In this document: one piece after another, positions 1-8,421 of the stretch
How positions within the stretch are numbered: the stretch's first letter is position 1
How the letters are laid out: every line of letters begins with the position of its first letter
Assembly (NCBI GenBank): GCA_025774805.1
Contig: JALGZR010000048.1
Location: forward strand, 1-35,004
Origin: a bacterium
GTDB lineage: Bacteria > ARS69
Direction of reading: 5' to 3'
DNA: 35,004 nt
Program-made: the position numbers and the translations under genes
Notes under the pieces: model-generated
The model's database searches: none
What the model was told of the DNA's origin: nothing
Seen by the model: only the letters and a program-made list of their open reading frames with translations

Positions 1-113
1 CGATGGAGGTGAGCCTGGTCCAGCCGATCGCGATGGAGAAGGAGCTCCGGTTCGCGATTCGGGAGGGCGGCCGCACCGTCGGAGCCGGTGTCGTCACCGA
101 CATCGTGGAGTAG
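1..113 (+). CDS. tuf: Elongation factor Tu, C-terminal end (partial)
   Basis: Only the last ~36 codons are present; the reading frame enters from the left edge (first full codon at 3) and stops at TAG 111-113. The encoded tail contains [20 protein letters not shown] and ends [10 protein letters not shown], the highly conserved end of EF-Tu domain 3, the GTPase that delivers aminoacyl-tRNA to the ribosome. It lies 11 bases upstream of rpsJ, the usual tuf-rpsJ junction of the str/S10 segment, so the two are probably co-transcribed. Confidence 0.95.
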   Translation, partial: MEVSLVQPIAMEKELRFAIREGGRTVGAGVVTDIVE

Positions 114-124
114 GCAGGTCGAGA

Positions 125-439
125 ATGGCGCCGATGACCCAGAAGATAAGGATCCGGTTGAAGGCTTACGATCACGTCGTCTTGGACCGGTCCGCCGCCG
201 AGATCGTCCGGACGGCCGAGAGGACCGGCGCGAGGATCAGTGGGCCGGTGCCGCTGCCGACCAAGAAGACGATCTACACCGTGAATCGCTCCCCGCACAT
301 CGACAAGAAGTCGCGCGAGCAGTTCGAGCGGCGGATTCACAAGCGCCTGATCGACATACACAACTCGACGCCCCAGACGGTGGACGCACTCCAGCGCCTC
401 GACCTTCCGGCCGGCGTCGACATCGAGATCAAGGTCTGA
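125..439 (+). CDS. rpsJ: 30S ribosomal protein S10
   Basis: A 104-residue protein of normal S10 length. It has the family pattern [11 protein letters not shown] near the N-terminus, then GPVPLPTKK and the [11 protein letters not shown] segment, and ends DIEIKV. S10 sits in the 30S head and, as NusE, also serves in transcription antitermination (family knowledge). The ATG at 125 follows a weak AGGTCGAG; an alternative ATG at 134 would give MTQKIRIRL and cannot be excluded. It is first of the S10 operon, directly after tuf. An 85-base gap without a recognisable site separates it from rplC. Confidence 0.96.
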   Translation: MAPMTQKIRIRLKAYDHVVLDRSAAEIVRTAERTGARISGPVPLPTKKTIYTVNRSPHIDKKSREQFERRIHKRLIDIHNSTPQTVDALQRLDLPAGVDIEIKV

Positions 440-524
440 GAGCGGAAGACCCGCTTCGGATCGAACGGGAGACGCCCCGGCCACGGCCGCGACCGCGCCC
501 GGGAGAGGGACCTCGAGGAGTAAG

Positions 525-1187
525 ATGGGCAAGGTGAACGGGATCCTCGGTCGGAAGAGAGGCATGACCCAGGTCTTCCGGGAGGACGGAAGGGTCGTGC
601 CCGTGACCGTGATCGAGACGCCTCCGTGTCGGGTCGTCCAGCTGAAGACGGAGGAGACCGACGGCTACGTCGCCGTGCAGGTGGGGTCCGAGGCGACGAC
701 GGAGAAGCGGATCGGAAAGCCGCGGACCGGACACCTGAAAAAGGCGGGCTTGGACCCGATGCGGCGTCTCATGGAGTTCAAGGTCGACACCGTCGAGGGG
801 CTCGAGCCGGGGCAGGAGTTGAAGGTCGAGGAGATCTTCTCCGAGGGAGACCGGCTCGACGTCCGGGGCACCTCGAAGGGGCGGGGCTTCGCCGGCACCA
901 TCAAGCGGCACAAGTTCCACCGGGGGGACATGACCCACGGCGGGATGGCGCGCCGCCGTCCCGGCTCGATCGGGCAGTGCGCCGATCCGGCCCGTGTCTT
1001 CAAGGGGAAGAGGATGGCCGGGCACATGGGGAACCGCCGGGTGACTGCCCGGAACCTCGAGCTCGTGCGCATCGACGCGGAGAACCGCTTCCTCCTGGTC
1101 CGGGGCGCGGTTCCGGGACCGATGAACGGTGAGCTCGTGGTCCTCAAAACGAAGAAAGGCGTTCGCGTCCGGCCTTCCGGCCACTGA
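525..1187 (+). CDS. rplC: 50S ribosomal protein L3
   Basis: A 220-residue protein starting MGKVNGILGRKRGMTQVF, the standard L3 opening. The central loop KGRGFAGTIKRHKFHRGDMTHGG reaches toward the peptidyl-transferase centre in known structures, followed by RRPGSIGQCADPARVFKGKRMAGHMG. The length is typical of the bacterial family (about 205-220). A CGAGGAG Shine-Dalgarno (513-519) lies just upstream of ATG 525. It is followed after 29 bases by rplD in the S10 operon. Confidence 0.97.
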   Translation: MGKVNGILGRKRGMTQVFREDGRVVPVTVIETPPCRVVQLKTEETDGYVAVQVGSEATTEKRIGKPRTGHLKKAGLDPMRRLMEFKVDTVEGLEPGQELKVEEIFSEGDRLDVRGTSKGRGFAGTIKRHKFHRGDMTHGGMARRRPGSIGQCADPARVFKGKRMAGHMGNRRVTARNLELVRIDAENRFLLVRGAVPGPMNGELVVLKTKKGVRVRPSGH

Positions 1188-1216
1188 CGGCGGAGCGAGG
1201 CGAGGAAGAGATCGAG

Positions 1217-1843
1217 ATGGCGACAGCGACTTCCTACAGTGCGGACGGTGAGCAGACGGGAACCGTCGAGCTTCCGGACCGCCTGTTCGGGATCGAGCCG
1301 AATTCGCACGTCGTCTGGGAGGCGGTCGTGAACTTCCAGGCGAATCAGCGGCAGGGAACGGTCAAGGTCAAGACGCGGGGACGGGTGAATCGTTCCAACT
1401 CGAAGCCCTGGCGCCAGAAGGGCACGGGGCGTGCCCGGGCGGGAACGGCGCGGAGCCCCCTGTGGGTCGGGGGTGGCGTCACTCACGGTCCCCTGCCGCG
1501 CGACCACCGCTACCGGATCCCGAAGCGGGTCCGGCGTCTCGCTCTCCGTTCGGTCCTGTCCGATCGCGCCGCGGCCGGCCGGGTCAAGGTCATCGACTCC
1601 ATCGATCTGCCCGAGATCAAGACGAAGCGGATCCAGACACTCCTGGACAAGCTGGGATTGTCCAAGGAAAAGGTCTTGATCATGACCCGGGAGCTCGACG
1701 ACCACCTCGCGTTGAGCACGCGGAACATCCCGAACGCGATCGCGATGCCCGCCCGGGACGTCAACACCTACACGGTCGTCGCCGCCGACTGGGTCCTGAT
1801 CACGAAAGAGGGGCTCTCGGTCCTCGAGGAGGTCTTCGCCTGA
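1217..1843 (+). CDS. rplD: 50S ribosomal protein L4
   Basis: A 208-residue protein with the L4 core: NQRQGTVKVKTRGRVNRS and PWRQKGTGRARAG, the extended loop that lines the exit tunnel, then GPLPRDHRYRIPKRVRRLALRSVLS. In gammaproteobacteria L4 represses its own operon; no S10-type leader can be judged here because the operon start lies outside the window. The start ATG follows GAGGAAGAG. The stop TGA (1841-1843) shares its last base with the rplW start codon, so translation is probably coupled. Confidence 0.97.
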   Translation: MATATSYSADGEQTGTVELPDRLFGIEPNSHVVWEAVVNFQANQRQGTVKVKTRGRVNRSNSKPWRQKGTGRARAGTARSPLWVGGGVTHGPLPRDHRYRIPKRVRRLALRSVLSDRAAAGRVKVIDSIDLPEIKTKRIQTLLDKLGLSKEKVLIMTRELDDHLALSTRNIPNAIAMPARDVNTYTVVAADWVLITKEGLSVLEEVFA

Positions 1844-2130
1844 TGGATGCCCGCAAGGTGCTGCGCCGGCCCCTTCTCACGGAAAAGGCGACGATCGCCC
1901 GCGAGACCGCCAACGAGTACGCGTTCGAGGTGGATCCGGCCGCGAACAAGATCCAGATCAAGAGTGCGGTGGAGGCCCGCTTCGACGTCAAGGTGAAGAG
2001 TGTCCGCACGATCAGCGTGCGGGGAAAGATGAAGACTCTGGGCCGGCATCGCGGGAAGCGCCCCGATGAGAAGAAGGCCCTGGTGACTCTGATGGAGGGA
2101 CAGTCGATCGATCTGTACGACCAGATGTAG
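1843..2130 (+). CDS. rplW: 50S ribosomal protein L23
   Basis: A 95-residue protein beginning MDARKVLRRPLLTEKAT, the L23 signature, with FEVDPAANKIQIKSAVE and KMKTLGRHRGKRPDEKKA. L23 lies at the tunnel exit and is the docking site for trigger factor and SRP (family knowledge). The start is the ATG overlapping the rplD stop (TGATG); the GAGGAGG within the rplD 3' end serves as ribosome-binding site. The same frame is open upstream inside rplD, but that extension is an antisense-free shadow and has no homology. A gap of 182 bases follows before rplB. Confidence 0.96.
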   Translation: MDARKVLRRPLLTEKATIARETANEYAFEVDPAANKIQIKSAVEARFDVKVKSVRTISVRGKMKTLGRHRGKRPDEKKALVTLMEGQSIDLYDQM

Positions 2131-2312
2131 GTCGTACGATCCGGACGAGCTCGCCGCGCCCGTGGCGGTGTCCGCGCCGAAGAAGGGTATCACCCCCGAC
2201 CCGGGGGGAGTGACCCGGAACGGTTCCGATTCGCTTGGCATCTGACAAGCCGTGAACCTCCGATTTGGCCGATGGGCGCGTGCGAACAGGAGCGGACACG
2301 AGGAAGGATGAC
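2131..2312 (+). promoter_or_regulatory. Unusually long rplW-rplB spacer with two hairpins
   Basis: This 182-base spacer breaks an otherwise tightly packed operon. It holds a hairpin at 2190-2213 (TCAC-CCCCG / CGGGG-GTGA, loop ACC, a three-base bulge on the 3' side) and a second at 2233-2250 (GCTTG / CAAGC, 8-base loop). Neither is followed by a T-run, so they do not look like intrinsic terminators. The spacer could be an autoregulatory leader, an RNA-processing site or an internal promoter. No convincing -35/-10 pair was seen. Function is inferred only. Confidence 0.35.
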
Positions 2313-3137
2313 ATGGCGCTCAAGAAGTACAAGCCGTACACGCCCACGCGGCGTTTCCACACTTCGTCCGACTTCAGCGACATCACGTCGACGAAGCCCG
2401 AGAAGTCCCTGCTGGAGCCTCTCAAGAAGACCGGGGGGAGGAATCACCACGGCCGCGTGACCGCACGGCACCGAGGCGGCGGCCACAAGCGCGCGTGGCG
2501 GCGAATCGATTTCAAACGGGACAAGCACGGCATTCCGGCGCGCGTGGCGACGATCGAATACGACCCGAACCGCAACGCGCGGATCGCCAAGCTCGTCTAC
2601 GCCGACGGCGAGAAGCGTTACATCATCGCTCCGCTGGGTCTCGAGGTCGGTGACACCGTCGTCGCGGGTCCCGACGCCGAGATCCGCACCGGAAACGCGC
2701 TGCCGCTCTCCCGGATTCAGCTCGGTACCGTGGTTCACGCCATCGAGATGCGTCCCGGACAGGGAGCGAAGATCGCGCGCGGCGCGGGGACGTTCGCCCA
2801 GTTGATGGCGCGGGAGGGCAAGGAGGTCCTGCTGCGCCTGCCTTCGGGCGAAGTGCGCAAGATCCTCGCCTCCTGCTACGCGACCATCGGGCAGGTCGGG
2901 AACGAGGACGCTCAGAACATCGTTCTCGGCAAGGCCGGTCGTTCCCGCTGGCTCGGGCGCCGCCCGCGGGTCCGGGGCGTCGCGATGAATCCCATCGACC
3001 ACCCGATGGGAGGCGGCGAGGGCCGCTCCTCCGGAGGACGCCATCCCTGCACACCCTGGGGCAAGCCGACCAAGGGCTACAAGACGCGGAAGGCGAAGAA
3101 GTCCTCGAACAAGATGATCGTGAAGAGGAGGAAGTAG
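2313..3137 (+). CDS. rplB: 50S ribosomal protein L2
   Basis: A 274-residue protein starting [17 protein letters not shown]. It contains [19 protein letters not shown], the OB-fold stretch [27 protein letters not shown], and the C-terminal [18 protein letters not shown]. Many bacteria have HPHGGGEGR here; the Met variant with SSGGRHP is, as I recall, typical of Bacteroidetes/FCB relatives and is a lineage hint. L2 contacts the peptidyl-transferase centre and is needed for subunit association. ATG 2313 is preceded by AGGAAGG (2301-2307); an in-frame ATG at 2265 has no ribosome-binding site. It is followed after one base by rpsS. Confidence 0.97.
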   Translation: MALKKYKPYTPTRRFHTSSDFSDITSTKPEKSLLEPLKKTGGRNHHGRVTARHRGGGHKRAWRRIDFKRDKHGIPARVATIEYDPNRNARIAKLVYADGEKRYIIAPLGLEVGDTVVAGPDAEIRTGNALPLSRIQLGTVVHAIEMRPGQGAKIARGAGTFAQLMAREGKEVLLRLPSGEVRKILASCYATIGQVGNEDAQNIVLGKAGRSRWLGRRPRVRGVAMNPIDHPMGGGEGRSSGGRHPCTPWGKPTKGYKTRKAKKSSNKMIVKRRK

Positions 3138-3138
3138 G

Positions 3139-3426
3139 ATGGCTCGATCTCTGAAGAAGGGGCCTTACGTCGTCGAGAGCCTCATGCGGAAGATCGAGGC
3201 CATGAACCGCTCGGGCGACAAGCGCGTGGTAAAGACCTGGGCCCGGCGTTCCACGATCACCCCCGAGTTCGTCGGCCACACGCTGGCCGTGCACAACGGG
3301 AACAAGTTCATTCCGATTTACGTGACCGAGAACATGGTCGGTCACAAGCTCGGCGAATTCGCCCCGACCCGGACGTTTCGCGGTCACGCCGGCCGCGCGG
3401 ACAAGTCCGGCCGGGCCAAGAAGTAG
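3139..3426 (+). CDS. rpsS: 30S ribosomal protein S19
   Basis: A 95-residue protein, [18 protein letters not shown], with the diagnostic [26 protein letters not shown] and [17 protein letters not shown]. This is normal length for S19, which sits in the 30S head beside S13. It begins one base after the rplB stop and uses GAGGAGG in the rplB tail as ribosome-binding site. rplV follows after 14 bases. Confidence 0.97.
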   Translation: MARSLKKGPYVVESLMRKIEAMNRSGDKRVVKTWARRSTITPEFVGHTLAVHNGNKFIPIYVTENMVGHKLGEFAPTRTFRGHAGRADKSGRAKK

Positions 3427-3440
3427 GAACGGGGGTAGCC

Positions 3441-3815
3441 ATGGAATCGAGCGCCCGCGCCCGGTACACGCGAATCAGCCCCCGCAAGATGCGCCTCGTG
3501 GTGGATCTCATCCGGGGCCGTTCGGTGGAGGACGCGCTGGTCATCCTCCAGGCCACGAGAAAGAAGGCCTCTCCGATGGTGGAGAAGACCCTTCGATCCG
3601 CGGTGGCCAACGCGCTCTTCACCGGCGAAGAAGACGAAATCGGATCCCGGCACAGCGTGGATGACCTGGAGGTCAAGCGGGCCTGGGTGGACGGCGGCCC
3701 GATCATGAAGCGGTTTCGGCCCCGCTCGATGGGTCGAGCGAACCGCATCCGCAAACGAAGCTGCCATCTGACCATCGTGGTCGGACCGAAGATCGAGCGC
3801 TCGGGCGTATCCTGA
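3441..3815 (+). CDS. rplV: 50S ribosomal protein L22
   Basis: A 124-residue protein with the L22 core: [22 protein letters not shown] at the N-terminus, a middle helix, and the hairpin-tip region [25 protein letters not shown], which in the family lines the exit tunnel and is a site of macrolide-resistance mutations. The region around residues 55-75 ([21 protein letters not shown]) is slightly expanded relative to common 110-residue homologues. ATG 3441 follows AACGGGGGT. rpsC follows after 22 bases. Confidence 0.95.
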   Translation: MESSARARYTRISPRKMRLVVDLIRGRSVEDALVILQATRKKASPMVEKTLRSAVANALFTGEEDEIGSRHSVDDLEVKRAWVDGGPIMKRFRPRSMGRANRIRKRSCHLTIVVGPKIERSGVS

Positions 3816-3837
3816 GCGGAGACACGAGGAGGATTTC

Positions 3838-4530
3838 GTGGGACAGAAGACCCATCCGGTCGGGCTCCGTCTCGGGATCGTGAAGACTTGGGACTCCCGG
3901 TGGTTCGCCGGACGAGACTATCCGGATCTTCTCGAGGAAGACCTGATGATCCGGAGGTACCTCGACAAGCGCCTGTCGGCGGCGGGGATTTCGAAGGTCG
4001 TGATCGAGCGCAAGGCCAAGAAGGTCACGATCGTGATTCACACCGCGCGCCCGGGCATCGTAATCGGACGCAAGGGGGCCCAGGTCGACCAGATTCGCGA
4101 CGAGCTGCAGACGGTCACCGGACGGGACGTCTACATCGAGATCCAAGAGGTCGACAAGCCCGAGGTCGACGCGCGGCTCGTGGCCGAGCACATCTCGCGC
4201 CAGCTCGCGCAACGGGTCGGCTTCCGCCGGGCCATGAAGAAGGCGCTCTCGTCGGCCATGCGCCGCGGCGCCCTCGGCATCCGGGTGGAGTGCAGCGGGC
4301 GGCTCGGCGGTGCGGAGATGGCGCGACGCGAGTCCTATCGTGAGGGGCGGGTTCCGCTTCACACGCTCCGGGCGGACATCGACTACTCGCAGGTCACCTG
4401 CCGGACGACGTACGGCACGATCGGCGTGAAGGTGTGGATCTTCAAGGGTGAAATCTTCACCAAGATCGGCACCGAGAAGGACCACGCGATGGCGGGAGGC
4501 GCCAGCATCGGTCGGGGAGGAGCGAGCTAG
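3838..4530 (+). CDS. rpsC: 30S ribosomal protein S3
   Basis: A 230-residue protein starting at GTG 3838 with [18 protein letters not shown], preceded by GAGGAGG. A KH domain lies at about 38-110 with the GXXG motif in [12 protein letters not shown]. The C-terminal domain has [35 protein letters not shown], the conserved S3 signature forming part of the mRNA entry pore and helicase centre. Length is typical. Two bases separate it from rplP. Confidence 0.97.
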   Translation: MGQKTHPVGLRLGIVKTWDSRWFAGRDYPDLLEEDLMIRRYLDKRLSAAGISKVVIERKAKKVTIVIHTARPGIVIGRKGAQVDQIRDELQTVTGRDVYIEIQEVDKPEVDARLVAEHISRQLAQRVGFRRAMKKALSSAMRRGALGIRVECSGRLGGAEMARRESYREGRVPLHTLRADIDYSQVTCRTTYGTIGVKVWIFKGEIFTKIGTEKDHAMAGGASIGRGGAS

Positions 4531-4532
4531 CC

Positions 4533-4958
4533 ATGCTGATGCCGAAGCGGTCCAAGTACCGCAAGTCCCAGAAAGGTCGCATGAGGGGGATCGCCTACCG
4601 GGGCTCGTCCATCGACTTCGGAGAGTTCGCGTTGCAGGCTCTCGAGCCGGGAAGGATCACGAGTCGGCAGATCGAGGCGGCCCGGGTGGCCCTCACCCGT
4701 CGGGTCAAGCGAGGGGGAAAGATCTGGATTCGCCTCTTTCCCCACAAGCCGGTCACGAAGAAGCCCGCGGAGACGCGGATGGGTAAAGGAAAGGGATCGC
4801 CCGAGTACTGGGTGGCGGTGGTGAAGCCGGGGCGCGTTCTCTTCGAACTCGAGGGGGTGGCTCCCGATCTCGCGCGAAGCGCCATGGAGCTCGCTCGCCA
4901 CAAGCTTCCGATCAAGACCCGCTTCATCCAGCGGAGTGATCGCCACGTGGAGCACTGA
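4533..4958 (+). CDS. rplP: 50S ribosomal protein L16
   Basis: A 141-residue protein, [21 protein letters not shown], with [25 protein letters not shown] and [22 protein letters not shown]-type sequence (here IRLFPHKP). L16 organises the A-site side of the central protuberance. Its start lies two bases beyond the rpsC stop, and its ribosome-binding site (GGGGAGGAG) is in the rpsC tail. rpmC follows after four bases. Confidence 0.97.
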   Translation: MLMPKRSKYRKSQKGRMRGIAYRGSSIDFGEFALQALEPGRITSRQIEAARVALTRRVKRGGKIWIRLFPHKPVTKKPAETRMGKGKGSPEYWVAVVKPGRVLFELEGVAPDLARSAMELARHKLPIKTRFIQRSDRHVEH

Positions 4959-4962
4959 GATC

Positions 4963-5172
4963 ATGAAGATCGCCGACATGCGTCAGATGACGCTCGACGA
5001 GCTGCGGATCAAGCTCGATGACCTGATGGAAGAGCAGTTCAATCTGAAGTTCCGGCTGACGACGCAGCCGCTCGACGATCCGCTCCGGATTCGGACCGTG
5101 CGCCGGGACATCGCTCGCGTGAAGACCCTGATCCGCGAGAAAGAGGCGGCGGCCGCCGCCTCCGTCTCGTAG
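4963..5172 (+). CDS. rpmC: 50S ribosomal protein L29
   Basis: A 69-residue, mostly helical protein: MKIADMRQMTLDELRIKLDDLMEEQFNLKFRL... with LDDPLRIRTVRRDIARVKTLIREKE, the L29 two-helix pattern. It ends in a short Ala-rich tail. ATG 4963 follows GTGGAGC at 4947-4953. An in-frame ATT nine codons upstream is inside rplP and is not needed. L29 lies near the tunnel exit beside L23. It is followed by rpsQ in the usual order. Confidence 0.95.
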   Translation: MKIADMRQMTLDELRIKLDDLMEEQFNLKFRLTTQPLDDPLRIRTVRRDIARVKTLIREKEAAAAASVS

Positions 5173-5193
5173 CGCGGAACGGAGGAACCGACG

Positions 5194-5454
5194 ATGGAAG
5201 AGGCCAGAGGCCATCGCAAGACCCGGACCGGCGAGGTTGTCAGCACGGGAGCCGACAAGACGGTGGTCGTCGCGATCCGGCGTCGTGTGACACATCCGCT
5301 CTACGGGAAGATCATCAATCGAACGTCGAAGATCATGGTGCACGACGCGAAGAACGAGTGCTCGGTCGGTGACGTCGTGCGGGTGATGGAGACGAGGCCC
5401 GTTTCCAAGCGGAAGCGATGGCGCTACGTCGAGACCGTCCGCAAGGTCCGCTAG
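5194..5454 (+). CDS. rpsQ: 30S ribosomal protein S17
   Basis: An 86-residue OB-fold protein with [33 protein letters not shown] and the C-terminal signature [25 protein letters not shown]17 binds 16S rRNA early in 30S assembly. ATG 5194 follows GGAGGAACC. rplN begins 17 bases downstream. Confidence 0.97.
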   Translation: MEEARGHRKTRTGEVVSTGADKTVVVAIRRRVTHPLYGKIINRTSKIMVHDAKNECSVGDVVRVMETRPVSKRKRWRYVETVRKVR

Positions 5455-5471
5455 GAGCGGGAGGCGTCGTC

Positions 5472-5846
5472 ATGGTCCAGCAGGAGAGCATCGTCGAGAT
5501 CGCCGACAACTCCGGCGCCAAGAGCGGCCTGGTCATCCGCGTGCTGGGAGGCACGCGACGCCGCTACGCCAGCGTGGGAGACATGGTGGTCCTGACCGTG
5601 AAGAGCGCGATCCCCGGCAGCGCCGTCAAGGTCAAGAAGGGTGACGTCGTCAAGGGGGTCATTGTCCGCACCCGGAAGGAGATCCGGCGGGCGGACGGAT
5701 CCTACATCCGGTTCGACGAGAACGCGGCGGTCATCGTGAACGACCAGAAGGAGCCGCTGGGCAGCCGTATCTTCGGGCCCGTGGCGCGCGAGCTCCGGGA
5801 GAAGCGGTTCATGAAGATCATCTCTCTCGCGCCGGAGGTCGTCTAG
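5472..5846 (+). CDS. rplN: 50S ribosomal protein L14
   Basis: A 124-residue protein beginning [27 protein letters not shown], with [32 protein letters not shown] and [25 protein letters not shown], the standard L14 sequence. The start chosen is ATG 5472 (ribosome-binding site GGGAGG at 5459-5464). The in-frame ATG at 5418 lies inside rpsQ and would add 18 unrelated residues. L14 forms part of the intersubunit bridge. rplX follows after nine bases. Confidence 0.97.
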   Translation: MVQQESIVEIADNSGAKSGLVIRVLGGTRRRYASVGDMVVLTVKSAIPGSAVKVKKGDVVKGVIVRTRKEIRRADGSYIRFDENAAVIVNDQKEPLGSRIFGPVARELREKRFMKIISLAPEVV

Positions 5847-5855
5847 GAGAGCCCG

Positions 5856-6176
5856 ATGAAGATTCGACGATTCGATCAGGTCAAGGTGATCTCCGGCGAG
5901 GACAAAGGCAAGAAGGGGAAGGTCCTCAAGGTTTTCCCGGGCAGCCGCCGGGTTATCGTCGAGGGCGTGAACTTCATCAAGCGTCACACGCGGGCGCGGC
6001 CGGGCCAGCAGGCCGGTATCATCGAACGCGAAGCACCGATCCACGTCTCGAACGTGATGCTGATCGATCCCGGAACCGGGGAGCAGACCCGGATCGGGCA
6101 CCACGTTCTGGCCGACGGGAAACGCCAGCGCGTCTCGCGGAAGTCCGGGGAGGCCATCCCCGAGAGCGAGGGTTAG
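5856..6176 (+). CDS. rplX: 50S ribosomal protein L24
   Basis: A 106-residue KOW-domain protein: [41 protein letters not shown], followed by [47 protein letters not shown]. Both halves match L24, an assembly initiator near the tunnel exit. The start ATG is preceded by AGGAGAG. Three bases separate it from rplE. Confidence 0.97.
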   Translation: MKIRRFDQVKVISGEDKGKKGKVLKVFPGSRRVIVEGVNFIKRHTRARPGQQAGIIEREAPIHVSNVMLIDPGTGEQTRIGHHVLADGKRQRVSRKSGEAIPESEG

Positions 6177-6179
6177 CGA

Positions 6180-6725
6180 ATGACCCCGAGAATCATCGAG
6201 GAGTACCGCCGGGACGTCGTGCCGGCTCTGATCAAGAATTTCGGTTACCGCAACGTCATGATGGTACCGAGCATCGCGAAGATCTCGGTCAACGTGGGCG
6301 TGGGCGAGGCGAATCAGAGTCCGAACCTTTTGGAGGACGCGGTCAAGACCTTGCGCCAGATCACGGGGCAACAGCCGTCGATCCGGCGGGCCAAGAAGTC
6401 GATCGCGAACTTCAAGCTGCGCGAGGGCATGCCGGTGGGCGCGATGTGCACGCTGAGGAAGTCCCGGATGTGGGAGTTCTACGATCGCCTGATCAACACC
6501 GCGATCCCGCAGGTTCGCGACTTCCGCGGAATGTCCATGAACGGCTTTGACGGCCACGGCAACTACACGATGGGAATCCGGGAGCAGATCGTGTTTCCGG
6601 AGATCAACATCGACAAGGTGGCGAAGATCCGGGGGATGAACATCACTCTGGTCACGACGGCCGCCACCGACGAGGAGGGCATGGAGCTCCTCCGACTTCT
6701 GAAGTTCCCCTTCCGGAGGAACTAG
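6180..6725 (+). CDS. rplE: 50S ribosomal protein L5
   Basis: A 181-residue protein with [26 protein letters not shown], the diagnostic [40 protein letters not shown], and [29 protein letters not shown]5 binds 5S rRNA and forms bridges to the 30S head. Length is standard. It is followed by the zinc-type S14 gene after 35 bases. Confidence 0.97.
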   Translation: MTPRIIEEYRRDVVPALIKNFGYRNVMMVPSIAKISVNVGVGEANQSPNLLEDAVKTLRQITGQQPSIRRAKKSIANFKLREGMPVGAMCTLRKSRMWEFYDRLINTAIPQVRDFRGMSMNGFDGHGNYTMGIREQIVFPEINIDKVAKIRGMNITLVTTAATDEEGMELLRLLKFPFRRN

Positions 6726-6760
6726 GTCCGGAGGGAAATCCTGACTCGAGGAAAGGATCT

Positions 6761-6946
6761 TTGGCGAAGAAGGCTCTGATCGAGAAGGCGAAGCGGAAGC
6801 CGAAGTTCAAGGTTCGCAAGTACAACCGCTGTCGGCGCTGTGGGCGTCCGCGGGCGTACATGCGCGACTTCGGCCTCTGTCGCATCTGTTTCCGGGAATT
6901 GGCTCTGCTCGGGCAGATTCCCGGCATCGTCAAGGCGAGCTGGTAG
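6761..6946 (+). CDS. rpsN: 30S ribosomal protein S14, zinc-binding (type Z)
   Basis: A 61-residue protein that starts with TTG at 6761, preceded by GAGGAAAGG (6747-6755). The compact sequence carries two CxxC pairs, [20 protein letters not shown], the zinc-ribbon of short S14 (rpsZ type) as opposed to the ~100-residue zinc-free form. This is its normal spc-operon position between L5 and S8. S14 helps assemble the 30S head. A 130-base spacer with a strong hairpin follows. Confidence 0.95.
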   Translation: MAKKALIEKAKRKPKFKVRKYNRCRRCGRPRAYMRDFGLCRICFRELALLGQIPGIVKASW

Positions 6947-6981
6947 ACGACCGGTATCCCGCCCCGGCGGGCGGGAGCGGC

Positions 6982-7002
6982 GGCGGGGCTTTCGGCCCCG
7001 CC
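6982..7002 (+). promoter_or_regulatory. GC-rich hairpin in the rpsN-rpsH spacer
   Basis: A perfect 8-bp stem, GGCGGGGC / GCCCCGCC, with loop TTTCG. No T-run follows, so it is not a standard intrinsic terminator. It sits in the only sizeable spacer of the spc cluster (6947-7076), upstream of rpsH. It could be a processing or autoregulatory structure (S8 is the spc repressor in E. coli), but the S8-binding features were not identified here. Function is unproven. Confidence 0.4.
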
Positions 7003-7076
7003 CAGACAAACGGTCGAGTCACGAGTCGGCGAGTCGCTCTTCACGCGAGACCGCCGGCCGGAAGGAGTTTGAAGAG

Positions 7077-7478
7077 ATGTCGATGTCCGATCCGATCGCG
7101 GACATGCTGACGCGGATTCGAAACGGCGGGATGGCCCGCCACAAGCGCGTGGACGTCCCCGCATCCAAGATGAAGCTGGAGATCGCCCGGATTCTCCAGA
7201 AGGAGAAGTTCATCGCGAGCTACACGTTCATCGACGACGGAGGTCCGCAGGGCTCGATCCGCCTGTATCTCAAGTACACGCCCGATGAGGAGCCGGTCAT
7301 CAACGGACTCGAGCGGGTCTCGAAGCCGGGGCTGAGGAAGTACTGCGGATCGAAGAACGTCCCTCGGGTCTTCGGGGGTATGGGCGTATCCATCCTCTCC
7401 ACCTCGCGCGGGATCATGACGGGTCGTGAAGCCCGGAATGTCGGCGTCGGCGGAGAGGTACTCTGCAACGTCTGGTAG
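7077..7478 (+). CDS. rpsH: 30S ribosomal protein S8
   Basis: A 133-residue protein, [40 protein letters not shown], ending with the signature [32 protein letters not shown]8 binds the central domain of 16S rRNA. ATG 7077 is favoured because AAGGAG (7062-7067) lies nine bases upstream; ATG 7083 is further from it. The frame is open upstream through the spacer but without homology. rplF starts 16 bases after the stop. Confidence 0.96.
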   Translation: MSMSDPIADMLTRIRNGGMARHKRVDVPASKMKLEIARILQKEKFIASYTFIDDGGPQGSIRLYLKYTPDEEPVINGLERVSKPGLRKYCGSKNVPRVFGGMGVSILSTSRGIMTGREARNVGVGGEVLCNVW

Positions 7479-7494
7479 GAACGGGAGAGAAGCC

Positions 7495-8034
7495 ATGTCG
7501 CGAATCGGGAAGATGCCCGTTCCCGTTCCCAGCGGGGTGACCGTGTCCCTGAGCGACGGGGTCTTCGCCGCGAAGGGCCCGCTCGGAGACCTCGAGGTAG
7601 ACGTTCCGGAGGGAATGACGCTCGACATCGGTGATGCCGAGATCGTGGTGAGTCGGCCGTCCGACAGCAAGCCGCACCGGTCGCTGCACGGTCTGACGCG
7701 GAGTCTCGTGAACTCCGCGGTGCTCGGGGTCTCGCAGGGGTTTTCGAAGACGCTCGAGATCACCGGCGTGGGATACCGGGCGGAGATCAAGGGCAAGAGT
7801 CTGGTGCTGCACCTCGGGTACTCCCATCCGATCCAGATGGATCCGCCGCCGAACGTCGAGTTCCTGACGCCGGACGCGACTCACGTGGTGGTGAAGGGAA
7901 TCGACAAGCAGGTCGTCGGGCAGCTGGCCGCGGACATTCGCGGGTGTCGTCCCCCCGAGCCGTACAAGGGCAAGGGGATCAGGTATCAGGGAGAGGTCGT
8001 CCGCCGGAAGGCCGGAAAGACGGCGGCCGGGTAG
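7495..8034 (+). CDS. rplF: 50S ribosomal protein L6
   Basis: A 179-residue protein starting [18 protein letters not shown], with the two repeated L6 domains. The second domain contains [27 protein letters not shown] and the C-terminal [44 protein letters not shown]6 sits near the sarcin-ricin loop. ATG 7495 follows GGGAGAGAAG; the longer in-frame start inside rpsH is rejected. rplR is 12 bases downstream. Confidence 0.97.
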   Translation: MSRIGKMPVPVPSGVTVSLSDGVFAAKGPLGDLEVDVPEGMTLDIGDAEIVVSRPSDSKPHRSLHGLTRSLVNSAVLGVSQGFSKTLEITGVGYRAEIKGKSLVLHLGYSHPIQMDPPPNVEFLTPDATHVVVKGIDKQVVGQLAADIRGCRPPEPYKGKGIRYQGEVVRRKAGKTAAG

Positions 8035-8046
8035 GAGACTTCGAAC

Positions 8047-8421
8047 ATGAAGGACAGGAACAAGATCAAGCGAGCGGGTCTGAAGCGACGGCATCGCCGG
8101 GTCCGCAAGAAGGTCAACGGCACTCCGGAGCGACCCCGTCTCGCCGTGCACCGGAGCCTGAAGCACGTCCGAGCCGTCATCGTCGACGATCTGTCGGGGA
8201 CGACCCTCGTGCAGGTGTCCAGCACGTCGAAGTCGCTCGGATCCGTCGAGAGCGAGGACTCGCAGAAAATGACTCGATCCGCGGCCGTCGGGACCGAGGT
8301 GGCCCGGCAGGCTCTCGAGAAGGGGATTCAGCGGGTCTCCTTCGATCGGGGGGGGCGCCTTTACCACGGACGAGTGAAGGCGGTCGCCGATGCGGCCCGG
8401 AAAGGAGGCCTGGAGCTGTGA
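8047..8421 (+). CDS. rplR: 50S ribosomal protein L18
   Basis: A 124-residue protein with [36 protein letters not shown] and the terminal block [26 protein letters not shown], the 5S-rRNA-binding L18 signature. ATG 8047 lacks an obvious strong Shine-Dalgarno (AGGAGAC is 12 bases upstream). Its stop TGA 8419-8421 overlaps the GTG start of rpsE by four bases (GTGA), so the two are probably translationally coupled. Confidence 0.96.
   Translation: MKDRNKIKRAGLKRRHRRVRKKVNGTPERPRLAVHRSLKHVRAVIVDDLSGTTLVQVSSTSKSLGSVESEDSQKMTRSAAVGTEVARQALEKGIQRVSFDRGGRLYHGRVKAVADAARKGGLEL

Noticed and set aside
7944-8417. Longer start for rpsE inside rplF/rplR
   Set aside because: The extra sequence has no homology and overlaps two real genes; GTG 8418 has an excellent ribosome-binding site.
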